64,000 bases of DNA from Eremomyces bilateralis CBS 781.70 (lineage: Eukaryota; Ascomycota; Dothideomycetes; Eremomycetales; Eremomycetaceae). Of the stretch, positions 1 to 11,725 are shown piece after piece. The notes under the pieces were generated by a model. It was not told where the DNA came from and searched no databases. It saw only the letters and a list, made by a program, of their open reading frames with translations. The stretch's first letter is position 1. Every line of letters starts with the position of its first letter. The translations under genes and the position numbers were made by a program. The DNA is taken from contig NW_022985071.1 of NCBI RefSeq assembly GCF_010015585.1, positions 1,289,097 through 1,353,096 on the forward strand, written 5' to 3'.

Positions 1-365
1 TATCTGTAGTTATTGCTTATGCAAACCCTAGTCATACGTTATGGTGGCTGACTTGATCACTTTCATCGACCTGCGTGTGACTGCGCTACATATTTATACC
101 ATTTTAATCGATATAAGATACACTTCTATTATTGAGTGGGGTGGGGGTCGCAGTAAACCTCTTCCTGAATTCCTCCTGGTGACGAGTGTCCAACCAGATG
201 GGCAGTTAGGAAATTGGTTCCCTCCGACGAGCGAGAGGCTCAAGAAATCGTAACAAACATGTCCCATAACCCTAAAAAACCATCATTGTTGCTCAGAACA
301 TCTTCGACGACGGCTCCCCATCCCTTCTCTGTTGCGGAGCTCGCCATCAACGGATCGGCGTAGAG
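1..365. other. Intergenic, nothing recognised
   Basis: There is no supported gene here. A 70-codon open frame from 41 has no recognisable motif and no intron signals, so I treat it as chance. The stretch is the 3' side of the next gene, which is on the minus strand. Confidence 0.5.
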
Positions 366-1706
366 TCACGGGCTAAGGGGGGCCTGAATCCGAGGGGGTG
401 CCTGAATCTTCCTGGGCATGATCCGTTCCACTGTATGGAATGCTTCGAAGACGAGAGCCGTCACCTGAGCTTTGGACAGGGTCATGAACGGGGTCGGCAC
501 CTTGCTCAGTCGATAAAGAGCCTCCGCAAGAAACGCTCGACAAAGCCGATACTCGACGATGAGCCCGGTGGACACCATGACGTCCCTGGTCAGCATGAGG
601 CTGTACGCATTCGCCGTAACGATGTCCGGCCACACCGCACGGATGTCGACCGCAAGCGCTTCGTACTGATCCGCGGGAAAGGCAATGTCGATTCGGAGAA
701 ACTGGGCGAGCCGCGTAGGCAGAGGACAGTACCCGGTATTGGAGTTTCCGACGAGGTACCACAGGGTTTTGAGTTTAGTCGCATCTCCCGTCTGCTTGTA
801 ATTACGTACCAGATCCTTGAGCTGATCGCCGAATGATTCTGCCACGTGCAGGATGCTGCCCGCCAAGTCTTTTTCCTGAATCTGCCCTGCATGTGCCGTT
901 GGCGCTCCATGTTGGTTATCAGCTGGCTGGAATCCCGTCTGCCGATGGAATGGATCGTTATTGCCATTTCGAGCGGTCCCGTCACGCTCTCCGTCCTCCA
1001 ATCCCCAGATTTCTCCGCCATCATCGCTTGTTCCGTCTCTATCACTGATTCCTCCCTGCTCCGACAAAATCTCCGCTCCCTTGCCCAGCTGGAAGGCCAC
1101 GCCCATGGCTCGGTTGCCCCAGTGGACGCTACGCGCTTCGACGGTCCGTCCGGGAAGGTTATCACGAAAGTGCGAAAGAAAGAACACCTCATTTCGCATT
1201 CCACGGTACGGGGTGCATAAGCCGTGTTTGTCGGGGTCAATCAGAGCGAAGACCTTGAATCCTCCGGCCTCTCTTCGTTGCTCTGTGGTGATCCGTACCA
1301 CTGCCATGAATGGAAGTTGATTCCCATGATCCCAGTTCAACACTGATTCTCGAGAAGGCGGGGTAACACCGACAACGATATCTTTATTCACATAGTTGGC
1401 GGATTTCATGTATCGATGGCCGAGGCCCGGAACGATATATCCGATCAAGAGGTATTTGTCGGCGTATTCTGACGGGGATGCTCGTGTCTCTGCCTTAGTC
1501 AGATTATGCGTCGTTCGAATGGTAACGCCATCAGCGCCCAATCGTCGAGTATACGGGATGCTCGAATTCGACCACGCATTGATAAGCGTAAAGTGCTTGG
1601 GCGTCGGCGTCGGAAGCTGAAGCGCCCAACCGCAGGGATTGATCGCATATTCCGTCTGCTGCGGGCCTTGCGAGGGCTGAGCCGGTGAACTGACAGCCAC
1701 TGCCAT
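366..1706 (-). CDS. Unrecognised 446-aa fungal protein
   Basis: This is a single uninterrupted frame of 446 codons. The ATG at 1706 sits in a good context (CCCAATGGC). I do not recognise the family. The N-terminus is rich in Pro, Gln and Ser (SSPAQPSQGPQQ), the middle (about residues 220-290) is acidic, Gly- and Asp-rich and probably disordered, and the C-terminal third looks helical and ends in a repeated IQAPPRIQAPLSP tail. No signal peptide, membrane segment or catalytic motif is visible. Length, codon use and the absence of competing frames favour a real gene. It could be a lineage-specific nuclear or cytosolic protein; no function is proposed. Confidence 0.65.
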   Translation of the reverse strand: MAVAVSSPAQPSQGPQQTEYAINPCGWALQLPTPTPKHFTLINAWSNSSIPYTRRLGADGVTIRTTHNLTKAETRASPSEYADKYLLIGYIVPGLGHRYMKSANYVNKDIVVGVTPPSRESVLNWDHGNQLPFMAVVRITTEQRREAGGFKVFALIDPDKHGLCTPYRGMRNEVFFLSHFRDNLPGRTVEARSVHWGNRAMGVAFQLGKGAEILSEQGGISDRDGTSDDGGEIWGLEDGERDGTARNGNNDPFHRQTGFQPADNQHGAPTAHAGQIQEKDLAGSILHVAESFGDQLKDLVRNYKQTGDATKLKTLWYLVGNSNTGYCPLPTRLAQFLRIDIAFPADQYEALAVDIRAVWPDIVTANAYSLMLTRDVMVSTGLIVEYRLCRAFLAEALYRLSKVPTPFMTLSKAQVTALVFEAFHTVERIMPRKIQAPPRIQAPLSP

Positions 1707-2746
1707 TGGGAATGAGGCTTAGGAGACGTAGTCGATAGCAAAAGGAAGGCCTCTAGTGATCGAGATGAGTGATAGAAATTAGTGCGAGGCTCAGATCGAA
1801 AACTCGATGTGACTGAGTTTGGACGGTGCAAGAGGAAGATGTAAGAATGAGAGTGGAAAGTCACTAAGTGTGTTATTAGGACTGGCTCACTCTTACGTGA
1901 TAACAATTTGGAAATCCTCATCTTCACTTCCCACTGACATTGGTACGTGCACGTATCTCATATCAGTCCAGTCACCGAATCTATTTACCCTAAAGGCAAA
2001 CCTCAACCTGTAAAGTTGGATTGAACAGGTCAGTCAGAACAGGTTAGCAATCGCCAAAAGGTCATGTCGATGTCCATGAGAAGTGATTTCCCGATAGTCC
2101 CTCCTCTTGAAATATCGATAGTGAGAGCGAGCTGATGAAGGCATCCGCAATTAAATGTGAGTCCCAGGAATAAGCTGCAGGGTGCCATAACATCTGTTCT
2201 GGAAGGAATTGCTATTTTATACTAGATACTGTACCCTGAGAATGCTCCTTACAGCAACACTACTAGTATCGACGGTGCTGCAAGTGATGACCAGATAGAG
2301 AGAAACAGTGCACTGCTACCAATCTACGGGTGGAAGTACCAATAGTGGTCCAAAATTCAGTCCAGAGCATCTACCAAGGTTGTATAATCAAAAATAGTGA
2401 CCTGGAGCAGAGTCGAGCATCGGATGGCGGATTGATTTCTTTCTGGAGTGTGTAGATTTGCGATGTTGAGAAAGGGATGAATGACCAAGTGACGTTGAAC
2501 TGAATAGTGATCAGCTGACTGCAGTGGAGACACTGCTCACTTGGCCAATGCCCCTTCCTCCCATTACTGTTTGGGCCTTACTGCCTTAGGCACAATTAAT
2601 CGACCTTGACGGCCCCCACAATCGGCAAATCCCGCAGCAAAATACATCTCGAACTTTCGACCTCCGGCCTTCCACCTCTCGTCGCCAACTGCATCCTCTA
2701 CTAGATCACTCACATACGAGATACATCCTCGACAATCTAGCTCAAG
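1707..2746. other. Intergenic, divergent promoter region
   Basis: This region of about 1 kb separates two genes transcribed away from each other: the unrecognised gene (minus) and the ribosomal P1 gene (plus). No RNA gene or repeat array is seen. A 22-bp segment at 2279-2300 recurs with one mismatch at 39308-39329. Confidence 0.5.
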
Positions 2747-3269
2747 ATGTCCACCGCCGAGCTTGCCACCTCTTACGCCGCTCTCATCCTGGCCGATGAT
2801 GGCCTCGATATCACCGTAAGTGTCCCTCCGCCTCGATACTCCCTCGCACTCGCTAACCCCAATATCTAGGCCGACAAGCTGCAGAACCTCCTCAAGGCCG
2901 CCAAGGTCGAGGAAGTCGAGCCCATCTGGACCTCGCTCTTCGCTAAGGTAAATCACGCCTCCACACAACTTATATCTGTAACCGAAGAACCTCGACTCTG
3001 ACGATGATCAACTCCCACAGGCGCTCGAGGGCAAGGACGTGAAGGATCTGCTTCTGAACGTCGGCTCCGGCGGCGGCGCCGCCGCTGCCGCTGCTCCTGC
3101 CGCCGGTGGTGCTGCTGCCACCGAGGACGCTCCGGCCGCCGAGGAAGAGAAGGAAGAAGGTACGCGAACTCTCCCCATCTCCCGCGGTTCGACGCACGAT
3201 CGCTAACTTCTACCTGTGATAGCCCCGGAGGAATCCGACGACGACATGGGCTTCGGTCTGTTCGACTAA
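2747..3269 (+). CDS. RPP1: 60S acidic ribosomal protein P1
   Basis: This is a P1 stalk protein of the large ribosomal subunit, which pairs with P2 on P0 and recruits translation GTPases. There are four exons: 2747-2815, 2870-2947, 3021-3159 and 3223-3269, giving 110 residues, the usual length. The N-terminal helical domain begins [19 protein letters not shown]. It is followed by an Ala/Gly hinge (about residues 66-86), an acidic stretch and the diagnostic C-terminal tail [13 protein letters not shown], the segment shared by P0, P1 and P2. All three introns have GT-AG ends and are 54-73 nt long. The N-terminal sequence fits P1 rather than P2, which normally starts MKYLAAYLLL. Confidence 0.96.
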
Positions 3270-3751
3270 GCTTGCTGCTTTCCACACCGCGATTCCCTCT
3301 TGCATTGTCTGGGTCGGATGGCGTCTGCTTTGTGCTGGGGACTTTCGGGACACGTTCGATAAAAATGGTCGGGATGCGCGGTCAACACGGTTCATTCGAA
3401 ACCCTTCGGGCCCGTCCTACATTATCTCTTCCTAGTGGTCCTTGAAAAATGGCATTGACTCGATACAATGACGAGCGGTTACACTGTCCTCGGGCAAAAT
3501 AGAGAAACCTGGATGTCTCCCATGTGTGCCATCCGTGACGGCGGTTGCTCCACGTCGGTCGTGGTCCCGTGCAAACACCAATCAATGCGTGACGTACTGC
3601 ATCACAAACTAATCCGTATCCCATGATCACAGTCCTGCGACGCTCGAAAATGCTTCCTGAGAATCCTGTTCCCCAACACCTGCGCTAATGCAATTCTAAT
3701 GTATGTCCCGGCGACCCGTCGATCGTCCCTCATCTTCCCCATGATTCCGAC
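3270..3751. other. Convergent 3' intergenic region
   Basis: This stretch of about 480 bp between the ends of the P1 and Sog2 genes presumably holds both 3' UTRs. I see no further gene or structure. Confidence 0.5.
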
Positions 3752-6559
3752 TCAAATTCGCCGCTGCGTGAGAGGCGCTTGACGATCCCTATCCATCATG
3801 ACGCCGCCCGGACCCGTAAAAGTGTGAGTCCCCGGCGTGCTGGGGACCGTTGCCTGGGCGGCCGGACCGAGCGCTGCGCTCAGCGGTGTCGCCGGCATCG
3901 ATGTCCCATACCCACTCCCTAGATGATGATGCTGATATACCCCGGTACCAGGCGCGGGCATGGATGGTGCGGCGGTCGCGGTCATTGTGTTGCTTCGGCC
4001 GGATCGAGAGGTGAGATCCCGCCACGGCGAGTCGTTGATGACGTGCGAAAGCTCCTTGTTGGCACGGTGCAGTGGCTTCATGTATGCTTTGATCTCGTCC
4101 CGGATCAGACCATGCTGGCGAGGTTCCTTCATTGCCGCGATCAATTCCACCCAAGTCTATAAGTGGTGGTTAGTAATGGCGTACAAATGGCGTTAGTAAG
4201 AGAGGGTACAAACCTGGTTATAGGTGCTGGTCAACCGCCAGAAATCGGGCTGATTGCGAACAACCGGATCTTTCAGCTTGATCGAGGACAGTCGGCGATG
4301 CAGACTTCGCGCCGCACTGGTCATATCCTCGCATTTCTGGATCAACCGCATCCAGTACCGGTGCATCATCTCATCCGTCCCGAACTTCCGCATGACCGAT
4401 TCTCTGTCGCGAAGCAGGATCGACTGGACGGGGGGGATGGCGCTCAACGCCATCTCAGTGGCACCCTTCAACTGCAAGTAAACCCGCTCGAAAATCATCT
4501 CCTCTTCGCTGTCTTCCATTTCCGTGAGTGTATTGCTGCGAGACAAGCCCGGGCCAAACGCTGGGAATGACTCTGTCGAGTGCGGCGTAGCCATGCTCGT
4601 GAGCGTGTTGGATCGGCTTGTGATGTTGCTTCGAGGAAGCATACCCTGGGAGTTCGCCGGAGCGAACCGCGACGCATGCAGGTGCGCTCCAAGTTGATTT
4701 CGCGACCCGTCCAACCGCTTTCGGATTCTCGATTCTGGGCTGCTCGCAGCCGTGCTGGTGGGCGTGACTCTCTCCATATGCGGTGGCGTCCGTGACTCTT
4801 CCAGAAGCTCCAATCCAAGGAGATCCATCGCTTGCCGTAATTCGAGGGTACTACCGTGTAGCAACAGCATCGCGGTCCGCAGAACGGCGCGTGAGCATTT
4901 CGCTACGATGATGTCGGTATGCGGGAGGATCTGATCCCACGCACTTGCACACGTGGACAAGCTGCTCTTGACCCTCGCTTGGATGAGGACTTCCACTCCT
5001 GGTGCCTCTTCCGGATTCTCGTCGCATAAGGCTTCAAAGGCCGATAGCAGGTGGTGCAGCTCGCTCAAGTCGATATGCAAGTCGTGCAGCACGCCGAGTA
5101 AATCCGATGTCTCGGCGACACCGTATTTTTGCATCATTTTCACCATGATTTGACCAACGTCCCGGACCTGGGATACCGCCCAGACAGTGTGCATCGCAGC
5201 GGCGATCACCCGATCGACTTCTCGGCCAGGAACATTCTCGCGGCTTAGGAGGTCAGACAGCTTCTGGTTGTTCAGACTCTGACGGACTCCTCCATTCGCA
5301 AATTCGTTGAAACCGGACGGCGGCGCGCCGTTTGCGTTGTTCGCAGGCACTGCCGCGCCATTTAACGCCGAGTTATGGCTGAGGCCTCGCAGATGACTTC
5401 CCCGCCGAAGCGTGTTTTCATCCACAGTCCCCAAGTGTTCCGTACCCTTTCCTGGAACCATACCCATTCTCTTGGTGCGGAAGGTTGCCGAAGTGACGCT
5501 TTCGCTGCGAGTTCTATTCCTCTCGCTTGCGTTTGCGATGATGAGAGGTGTAATCGGTGGCTGCCGCGGACCCGGTCCTAGCACCTGGCCCTGCGATGAC
5601 TGATTCCTGAAGTGGGAGCGGGTAGGTATCGGAGGAGGGTGTGCAGGAGATTCTGGCCGTATCAACTCCAAACTATCGATGCCACTAATACTCGGCTTCA
5701 CCGGGAATCGGGTGCCCGCCGCCCGCCTGAGCGGACGTGGCGTTTCTGCATCCGCATCGCTGGTCTCCCCTTCCGACTCGCTCTGGAACTTCGCCCGGTT
5801 GGCCGCCGCCCGCAAGTATTTTTTCACCTGCCGGGTGATGGCCACCTCCTTCTCGCCTTCATTCGTGGGTGCGGTGCCGTCCGCCTGGATCGCGCAGACG
5901 TCGGCTGGGGGAAATGCCAGAGGGTTGTTGTCCAACTTCAGGACCCGAAGACTGTACAGATCGCCGAGGCAGACGGGCAGTCGCTCGATACGGTTTCGAG
6001 AGATGGCGAGGACTTTGAGGGAAGTCAGGTTTCCGATTTCGTCGGGAAGTGAGCGGAGCTTGTTTTTGCTGATGTCGAGGATTTCAAGGGAGGACAGTTG
6101 GAGGACCTAGACTTGTCAGCGTCTGGGGGGTTCTCCGGAACGCGAAACCGAGAAAACATACCGGCGAGGGAAGCTCTTTTAACAGGTTATAGCGAGCATT
6201 TAGATATCGCAGCCTCCTGCATTCAGCTAGCTTCGCAGGGAAGGTGGTGATTTGATTGTGTGATATCGCGAGCCTAATCTGGTCAGAACGTCACATGTGC
6301 GGACGACGTCGACAAGATGACGGGGATGTTTGCTGTACCTTTCTATCTCATCCTTTATTGCCTCAATTGCTTCATCCGGCAGCCGCGGGATATTATGATG
6401 CCCCAAATCGATCGTGATGCCCGGCTGCTGTACCCCGTCCGGCGTCCCACCCCCGACTCCGGCCGGACGACGATGATCCTCTCTCGACGTCTGGATGGCG
6501 TTTTTCACCAACGCAACCACGTCGGCATCGGACTTCGCCAGCCCGGCATCCTCGCTCAT
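3752..6559 (-). CDS. SOG2: RAM-network leucine-rich repeat protein Sog2
   Basis: This is the Sog2 component of the RAM/MOR network, which acts with the NDR kinase Cbk1 (CotA) in polarity and cell separation. Exons on the minus strand are 6559-6339, 6273-6162, 6106-4214 and 4156-3752, and they close to 876 residues. Leucine-rich repeats lie at about residues 45-180 (ITIDLGHHNIPRLPDEAI, then LAISHNQITTFP, LDISKNKLRSLP and LAISRNRIERLP). After a Ser/Pro-rich linker comes the Sog2 domain, from about NQKLSDLLSRENVPGREVD onward, with an insert rich in Ser and Thr. The Ser-rich linkers (for example NTLTSM) are likely phosphorylation territory, which is inference. The tail is Gly/Pro-rich. Family assignment rests on the LRR plus Sog2-domain order. 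Confidence 0.9.
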
Positions 6560-7595
6560 GATGCGGGAGGGTTATGAAGCGTGCAGGCCAACGGCGAGGC
6601 CGCGTGTGGTTTGGATGTTTGCCGGGGTGAGAGATGCGAATGGAGATGTCGGGAGCATGACGAGGCGGCGGTGAGAAGAGATGGGAAGATGGGATAGGGG
6701 ATCCAAGCGGGGAAAAGAGAAAAGAGGGAAGAGAACGGATGAGGCGTGTTGCAGAGGGTGCGACGAACGAGGCAGAATGCTAATAATGGCGAGAATCTAG
6801 GCACGGCATCACGACTCACGTACGATGTTGAAGCATGCAGGTCAAGACTCCAGCCGTCAAGCTACGCCGCTACGGGACTGACGCTCGTGGTTCCAACGGG
6901 TCGACACTCGACACGCGATGTCTGTGGCGCTGGACTGGAGTCTGGAGTTAAACAAGAACGGGACCAGACCGGATGGGGGGCATTGTGGACAGTTGGACTC
7001 TCCATGAAAATGACTAAGTATTATTCCAATCAATAAAATGCTCCACTAAGTATCAACCGTTGAAATATACCGTTGCAACGGAACCTAAGCCCAGGGCGTT
7101 CTTTACCAGAATGAGCTCGATAATTCCCGTATAATTGGTTGGACCCTTCACAGCTATTTCCTAAACTGCAGCCATCCCAATTGCTTCGTGAACCGATTTC
7201 ACCTGCTTAAATAATACCGATCAGAATCCCAAACCGGCATTGACGACCGATCGAAGCAGCCTCGGGATCATCTGCCACGCCTCTCTCCTGCGTTAGTGCC
7301 GTACCGCTCAACCGTTGCTCGCTGCAGGGCTAATTACAGTCCAGGCATTACTCCCGACTCCCGACATCTAGCCCTATCGATATTATTTCGGGTTCGAAAG
7401 CGCGGAAAAAGAGGCCCACAGGAAGTCATCGACCCGCGGTGGATGCAGCGGCAGATATTCCTCGCCCGATCCCTTCGTTTCCCTTCATCCCTTCGCTTCT
7501 CGAGCCCCTTCGGTGGCCTGCCTCTACACCGCTCCGCGCATCTTGAACGCTCCCTATCCCCATTCCATCCCTGGCTCGCGTCCCCTTCGGGAAAG
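6560..7595. other. Divergent promoter region of SOG2 and GUK1
   Basis: This region of about 1 kb lies between the start codons of Sog2 (minus) and guanylate kinase (plus). CT-rich tracts lie at about 7440-7590, just upstream of the kinase ATG, as in many fungal 5' leaders. No gene is seen. Confidence 0.5.
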
Positions 7596-8323
7596 ATGAG
7601 TGCCGACACGAGTAAGCTCACGAACTTCCGTCGGGAACCTTCCCTCATGCTAACCCCCTCCCCCCTCTAGGAATGATCTCCCGCCTCATCGTCCTCTCCG
7701 GCCCCAGCGGCGTCGGCAAAAGCACCATCAAAGATCGCCTGATGTCCGAATACCCTGACAAGTTCGAGTTCAGCGTCAGCCACACCACGCGCGCGCCCCG
7801 CCGGAAAGCCAACGTCAGCGACGCCTTGGAGCAAGACGGCGAGGACTACTGGTTCGTGCCCATGGAGCGGTTCGACGCCATGGTCGCGAACGACGAGTTC
7901 GTTGAGCACGCGGTGTTCGGACGGAATAAATACGGGACGTCGAAGGCGGCGATCGAGAAGATTGCCGATGCTGGACGCGTGTGCTTGCTGGATATCGAGA
8001 TGGAGGTACGCTGGCTCGATGGCGTTCGAAAAATGGGATCATGCTAATTGGGGCTTCATCACGTGCAGGGCGTCAAACAAATCCGAAACTCGACCCTTCC
8101 CGCGCGATTCCTGTTCGTCGCGCCGCCGTCGGTGGAGGTGCTCGAGGGGCGGTTGCGCGGGCGGGCGACGGACGACGAGGACTCGATCCAGCGGCGGTTG
8201 GACCAGGCGAAGCGGGAGATCGAGTACGCGAACTCGGACGCCGTGCACGACAAGATCGTGGTGAACGATGATCTAGAGACGGCATATCGGGAAGTGCGGG
8301 ATTTCTGTCTTCAGGGGTTTTGA
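7596..8323 (+). CDS. GUK1: Guanylate kinase
   Basis: It phosphorylates GMP to GDP with ATP in the cytosol. Exons 7596-7611, 7671-8005 and 8069-8323 give 201 residues. The P-loop is GPSGVGKS (residues 16-23). GMP-binding residues follow in SVSHTTRAPR and EQDGEDYWF, and DIEMEGVKQ and ARFLFVAPPSVE are typical of the family. The first exon encodes only five codons, and translation could also start at Met7 (7673), just after the first splice junction, where most homologues begin. Compared with the yeast enzyme as I recall it, there are about seven extra residues between the PR of TRAPR and the GMP-contacting Glu (RKANVSD). The Glu itself and the following G-x-x-Y are kept, so activity is likely retained. 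Confidence 0.93.
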
Positions 8324-9017
8324 GACGCGGCGGGTCAGGGGGAAGGGGGGACGAGTCGAGGGGGATGATACTAGAGGTCATACGAGCATCTATATTACAC
8401 GGCATTATACGGTGTTGGTTTTTCACTATTTGTTCAATTTGTCGCTAGACTAAGTGGTGCGAGCCACGATGATGGATGGCATGAATGAACGGATCATGAC
8501 ACCAAATTTGCGAACGCCGTCCACCCCTATGTATGCAATGTGTGTGTCGTGACGAGGAGCTTGCTGTTGCTCCCCCACAAGGAATAAAACAAAGGAAAAG
8601 GTCATGGGGGGTCATGACCGTGAATGCAAGAGGACCCCAATGCAATTAAAGTCTTTAGAATGGCTCCATGCATGATACGCGTCGCCTGTACCGCAGCCGG
8701 CAGTAGTAGCGTAACCAGGAACATGGCAGAAAAGCGAAATCCAAAACCGAACACCTAGATTTTCTATGCAAAGCGTTCGCGTCGCCGGGCGGGCGTCGGA
8801 ACGGTGATAAGGAAAGGATGCCTCTATGATGCTACAGGGACCGGAGCCACCTGTCAGTAGAAAATGCACGACCAGAGGGTCGCGTGGGAGGCCGTCGTCA
8901 ATCTATCCGTCCGCACATGCAGGGGGGAAGTCGATCGGAACCGTCGAGTGTTCCGTTCGCGCGGTCAAAGATAGAGGAGAGAGGAGGTGATCGCTGCAAA
9001 CGATCGGCGCGCAAATC
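8324..9017. other. Convergent 3' intergenic region
   Basis: This stretch of about 690 bp lies between the stop codons of guanylate kinase (plus) and FlbA (minus). Several short open frames have no recognisable content. It is probably two 3' UTRs and a spacer. Confidence 0.5.
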
Positions 9018-11725
9018 TTATGACGTAGATGTTCGTGTGGGCGCGGCTAACGCGACGTCCAAATTTCGCTCGTGGATGACCGACGTATATTTTGGCTCGC
9101 GCATGAATTTCGGAACCGAGTCCTATAAAAAAAAACTGTCAATCGCAAATCCACAAACATAGGATACCGCAGAGACTTACGCTAGCCATGAGCTTAAACA
9201 CGGATGTTTGCGCCTGATCGAATAGCGAGGCGACTTCGTCGAGACTCTTGATCATTGCTTCATCATCGCCCACCGCTCGGGTCATTCGAGCTGCGAGGGC
9301 GGTCCGTAGCGTATAGTCGATATTCAGTTCGCATGGAGAACCAGGGGCCAGGAAAGCGTTGTAAAGGCCTGAAAAAGTCGGTCAGCATGATTTCGCAGCT
9401 TGACAATCGAATAGAAAAGAGAATGACTTACTGTATGCAGCCGCAAGCGTCTCGCGGATCGTTTCCAGTTTAGGTGATGAGCTGCTCTTCTTGGCATTCT
9501 TGTACTGTTCGAGGAAAATCTTGACGTCCAAATAGAATGATAAGTTCTCCTCGCAGTGGGTGTCGCGCAAAAACTCGCGGAAGAGCAGTCGCAGCGCGGG
9601 ATCGTTGACGATGACTTGCATGCGATTGGCATTTGAATCGCGGGCGGTTCCTTCCCTTGCTCGCAACGTGCTGTTATCACCATTGGCGGACGAGGTGCTG
9701 GGGCTGACCCAACCTGCCACTCTCTGACCCTTCTCCGTAAACGAGTAAATGGCAGTTTTGGAGGGATTGAACCCGGTCCGATTGTCGCGCTCGCCATTGG
9801 GTGCAATGTGCTGGATCATATTGTATTGGGTGAACAGCGAGGCCAGCTCGAACGCTTCCCGCTTGTCTACCATCGTGCAGCAGTCGAGCAGCCAATCGAC
9901 CGCCGCTTTGCCCGTGAACGTGTTCCATAATACCCGATCACCGACTTTTCGTTCTTTGGCCAGCTTCACGCCGACCAGGCCGGTCACGTAGTCGTTGAGC
10001 GAGTCGGAATCGGAGGCGGATGTTGAGGTCTTCACGTTCGGCTCGGCGCCAGCGAAACGACGGAAAATGACTTCGATGGTGGCTTGATCCCGGTGCAGGC
10101 GGTCCGTTTCGTTCTCCCTCTCAAGAATGACGAGGTGCATAGTATTTCTCGGCGAGTCTAACAGGTCGTAGACGTGTCTTTGGTTGATGCCGTTGCGTTG
10201 ACAGAACCGTTGCAGAATGTGCATGCCTTTGGGTGTGAGTTGCCAAACGGCGCTCTTGGATGAGAAGTCGGTCTTGCCGTCCACCGAGTCGATGAAACGC
10301 GCTTCGAGGAAGCGATGGCATACGGACCGTGCCATCTCCTTCGCCATGGAGAAGGTGGTGGTCGTGGTCGTGGTGACAATGCGGGATGGGTCTTTCGGGT
10401 CGGGCATTCGGTTGGACTGGGAGAATTTCAAGGAGCCCAGGTTGGTGATGGCTTCCTCGGAGGAGAAGGTATGTTCGACCTTCTGGAATCGGACGCGATG
10501 CGAGGTTAGGGGCAGGCTGACCATCAACGTCGAGAAGAGGTCTTTGAAGTCCTGGTACATCATGAATTTATCAGCGTCATTCTCACCGGGCGAGTGGGGG
10601 CCTGCATTGGAGGTCTGGAACCAAGTTTCAGTACGATCCTAACGAACGAGCGGTCAAGGGGTAGTCGCACTACACCCACTCGAACGACTGGCAAATTGCG
10701 ATGCGAAGGGGGGGAGACAGTATCGCCGGTCGAGACAGAGAGGCCATCGGCCATGGTCCGTGATATAATTGCGGATCGATCTCTGCGCTTGATTCCGACT
10801 TCATGGCCGCTCGGATTCCATATCCCTCATCGCGACACAGAACAAGGACCGGATCCGCAACACATGGCCAGGCTCGACGGCAACACAATTGGGCAATTGG
10901 GAAGCAAAAAAAAAAAGCAAAAGTAGGGGACAATGCAAATCAAGTACGGGAAAGGAGAGATTCGATTGCACTCACCCTTGTGAAAGGCCGGTCATCATCG
11001 GTCATGCGAAGCAGTCTAGAGGATGTTTGATGCATTTTGCGGATGGTAGGAGGTGATTCGGGTTGGTCGAGGTCGAAAGAAGCAGCAGAAGAGGGTGCTT
11101 TCGAGTGCAAAGCCGATGATGAAGTGGGAGGCCGTGGGTGGTCCTTGGAATCCAAACCTCCGACCGTCGTCAGGTCGTTGGACACGTTCTCGGGGTGGTT
11201 CGACCGGTTCGGTTGGTGGAGAATGGTCGTGGATCGGTGCGACAGGTCTGCCGTTTGTGGATTACACAGCAGGCCTGGAGCAGAGCCAGTATCCGGGTTC
11301 TTGGGCTCGCGCACGGCAGGCTGCGTGCAAGGGAGCACGAGGTCCTCGTTGGGCAACCCGACCGAGTTTCCAGACGTTGGAGGAGGGACGGCGACAGCGG
11401 AAGTCGAAGTCGTGTGAGTTGTGGCGGCAGCGGCGGCGGCAGCTCTTCGGGCTGACCAGTATGAATGCAATCGAGAAGGCCTTCGGGTTAGGCGAGATCG
11501 AGGGGGTTTGGCGGAGGAATTTGCAGGGACGGCGGTGGTGGTGGTAGTGGTGGGAATAATATTATTTTCGGAGTTGGTTGGGCGGGCGACTTGCGACGAT
11601 GCACGAGGCGATGTGAACGTCAGCGGAGGTCGATCGTCGCGTGGCAGGTCCCACGTTGTTGGTTCCAAGGAAAGTTGGTGACTCTCGAGTTGACGTTGGG
11701 GTGGATGGGGGAGAGGCAATATCAT
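9018..11725 (-). CDS. flbA: Developmental RGS protein FlbA
   Basis: FlbA is the GTPase-activating protein for the G-alpha subunit FadA. In Aspergillus it shuts down vegetative growth signalling and permits conidiation and secondary metabolism. Exons 11725-10976, 10551-9432, 9368-9181 and 9122-9018 give 720 residues, practically the length of A. nidulans FlbA. The N-terminal 235 residues are low-complexity (Thr, Ala, Pro and Ser runs). The conserved block starts at MHQTSSRLLRMTDDDRPFTR. Two DEP domains follow, at about residues 266-368 and 446-536, with the hallmark NLGSLKFSQSNRMPDPKDPS. The RGS domain is at about 566-690 (DPALRLLFREFLRDTHCEEN, NAFLAPGSPCELN). The first intron is long (424 nt), but both flanks match the family exactly. 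The start codon within the weakly conserved N-terminus is the least certain part. Confidence 0.95.
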
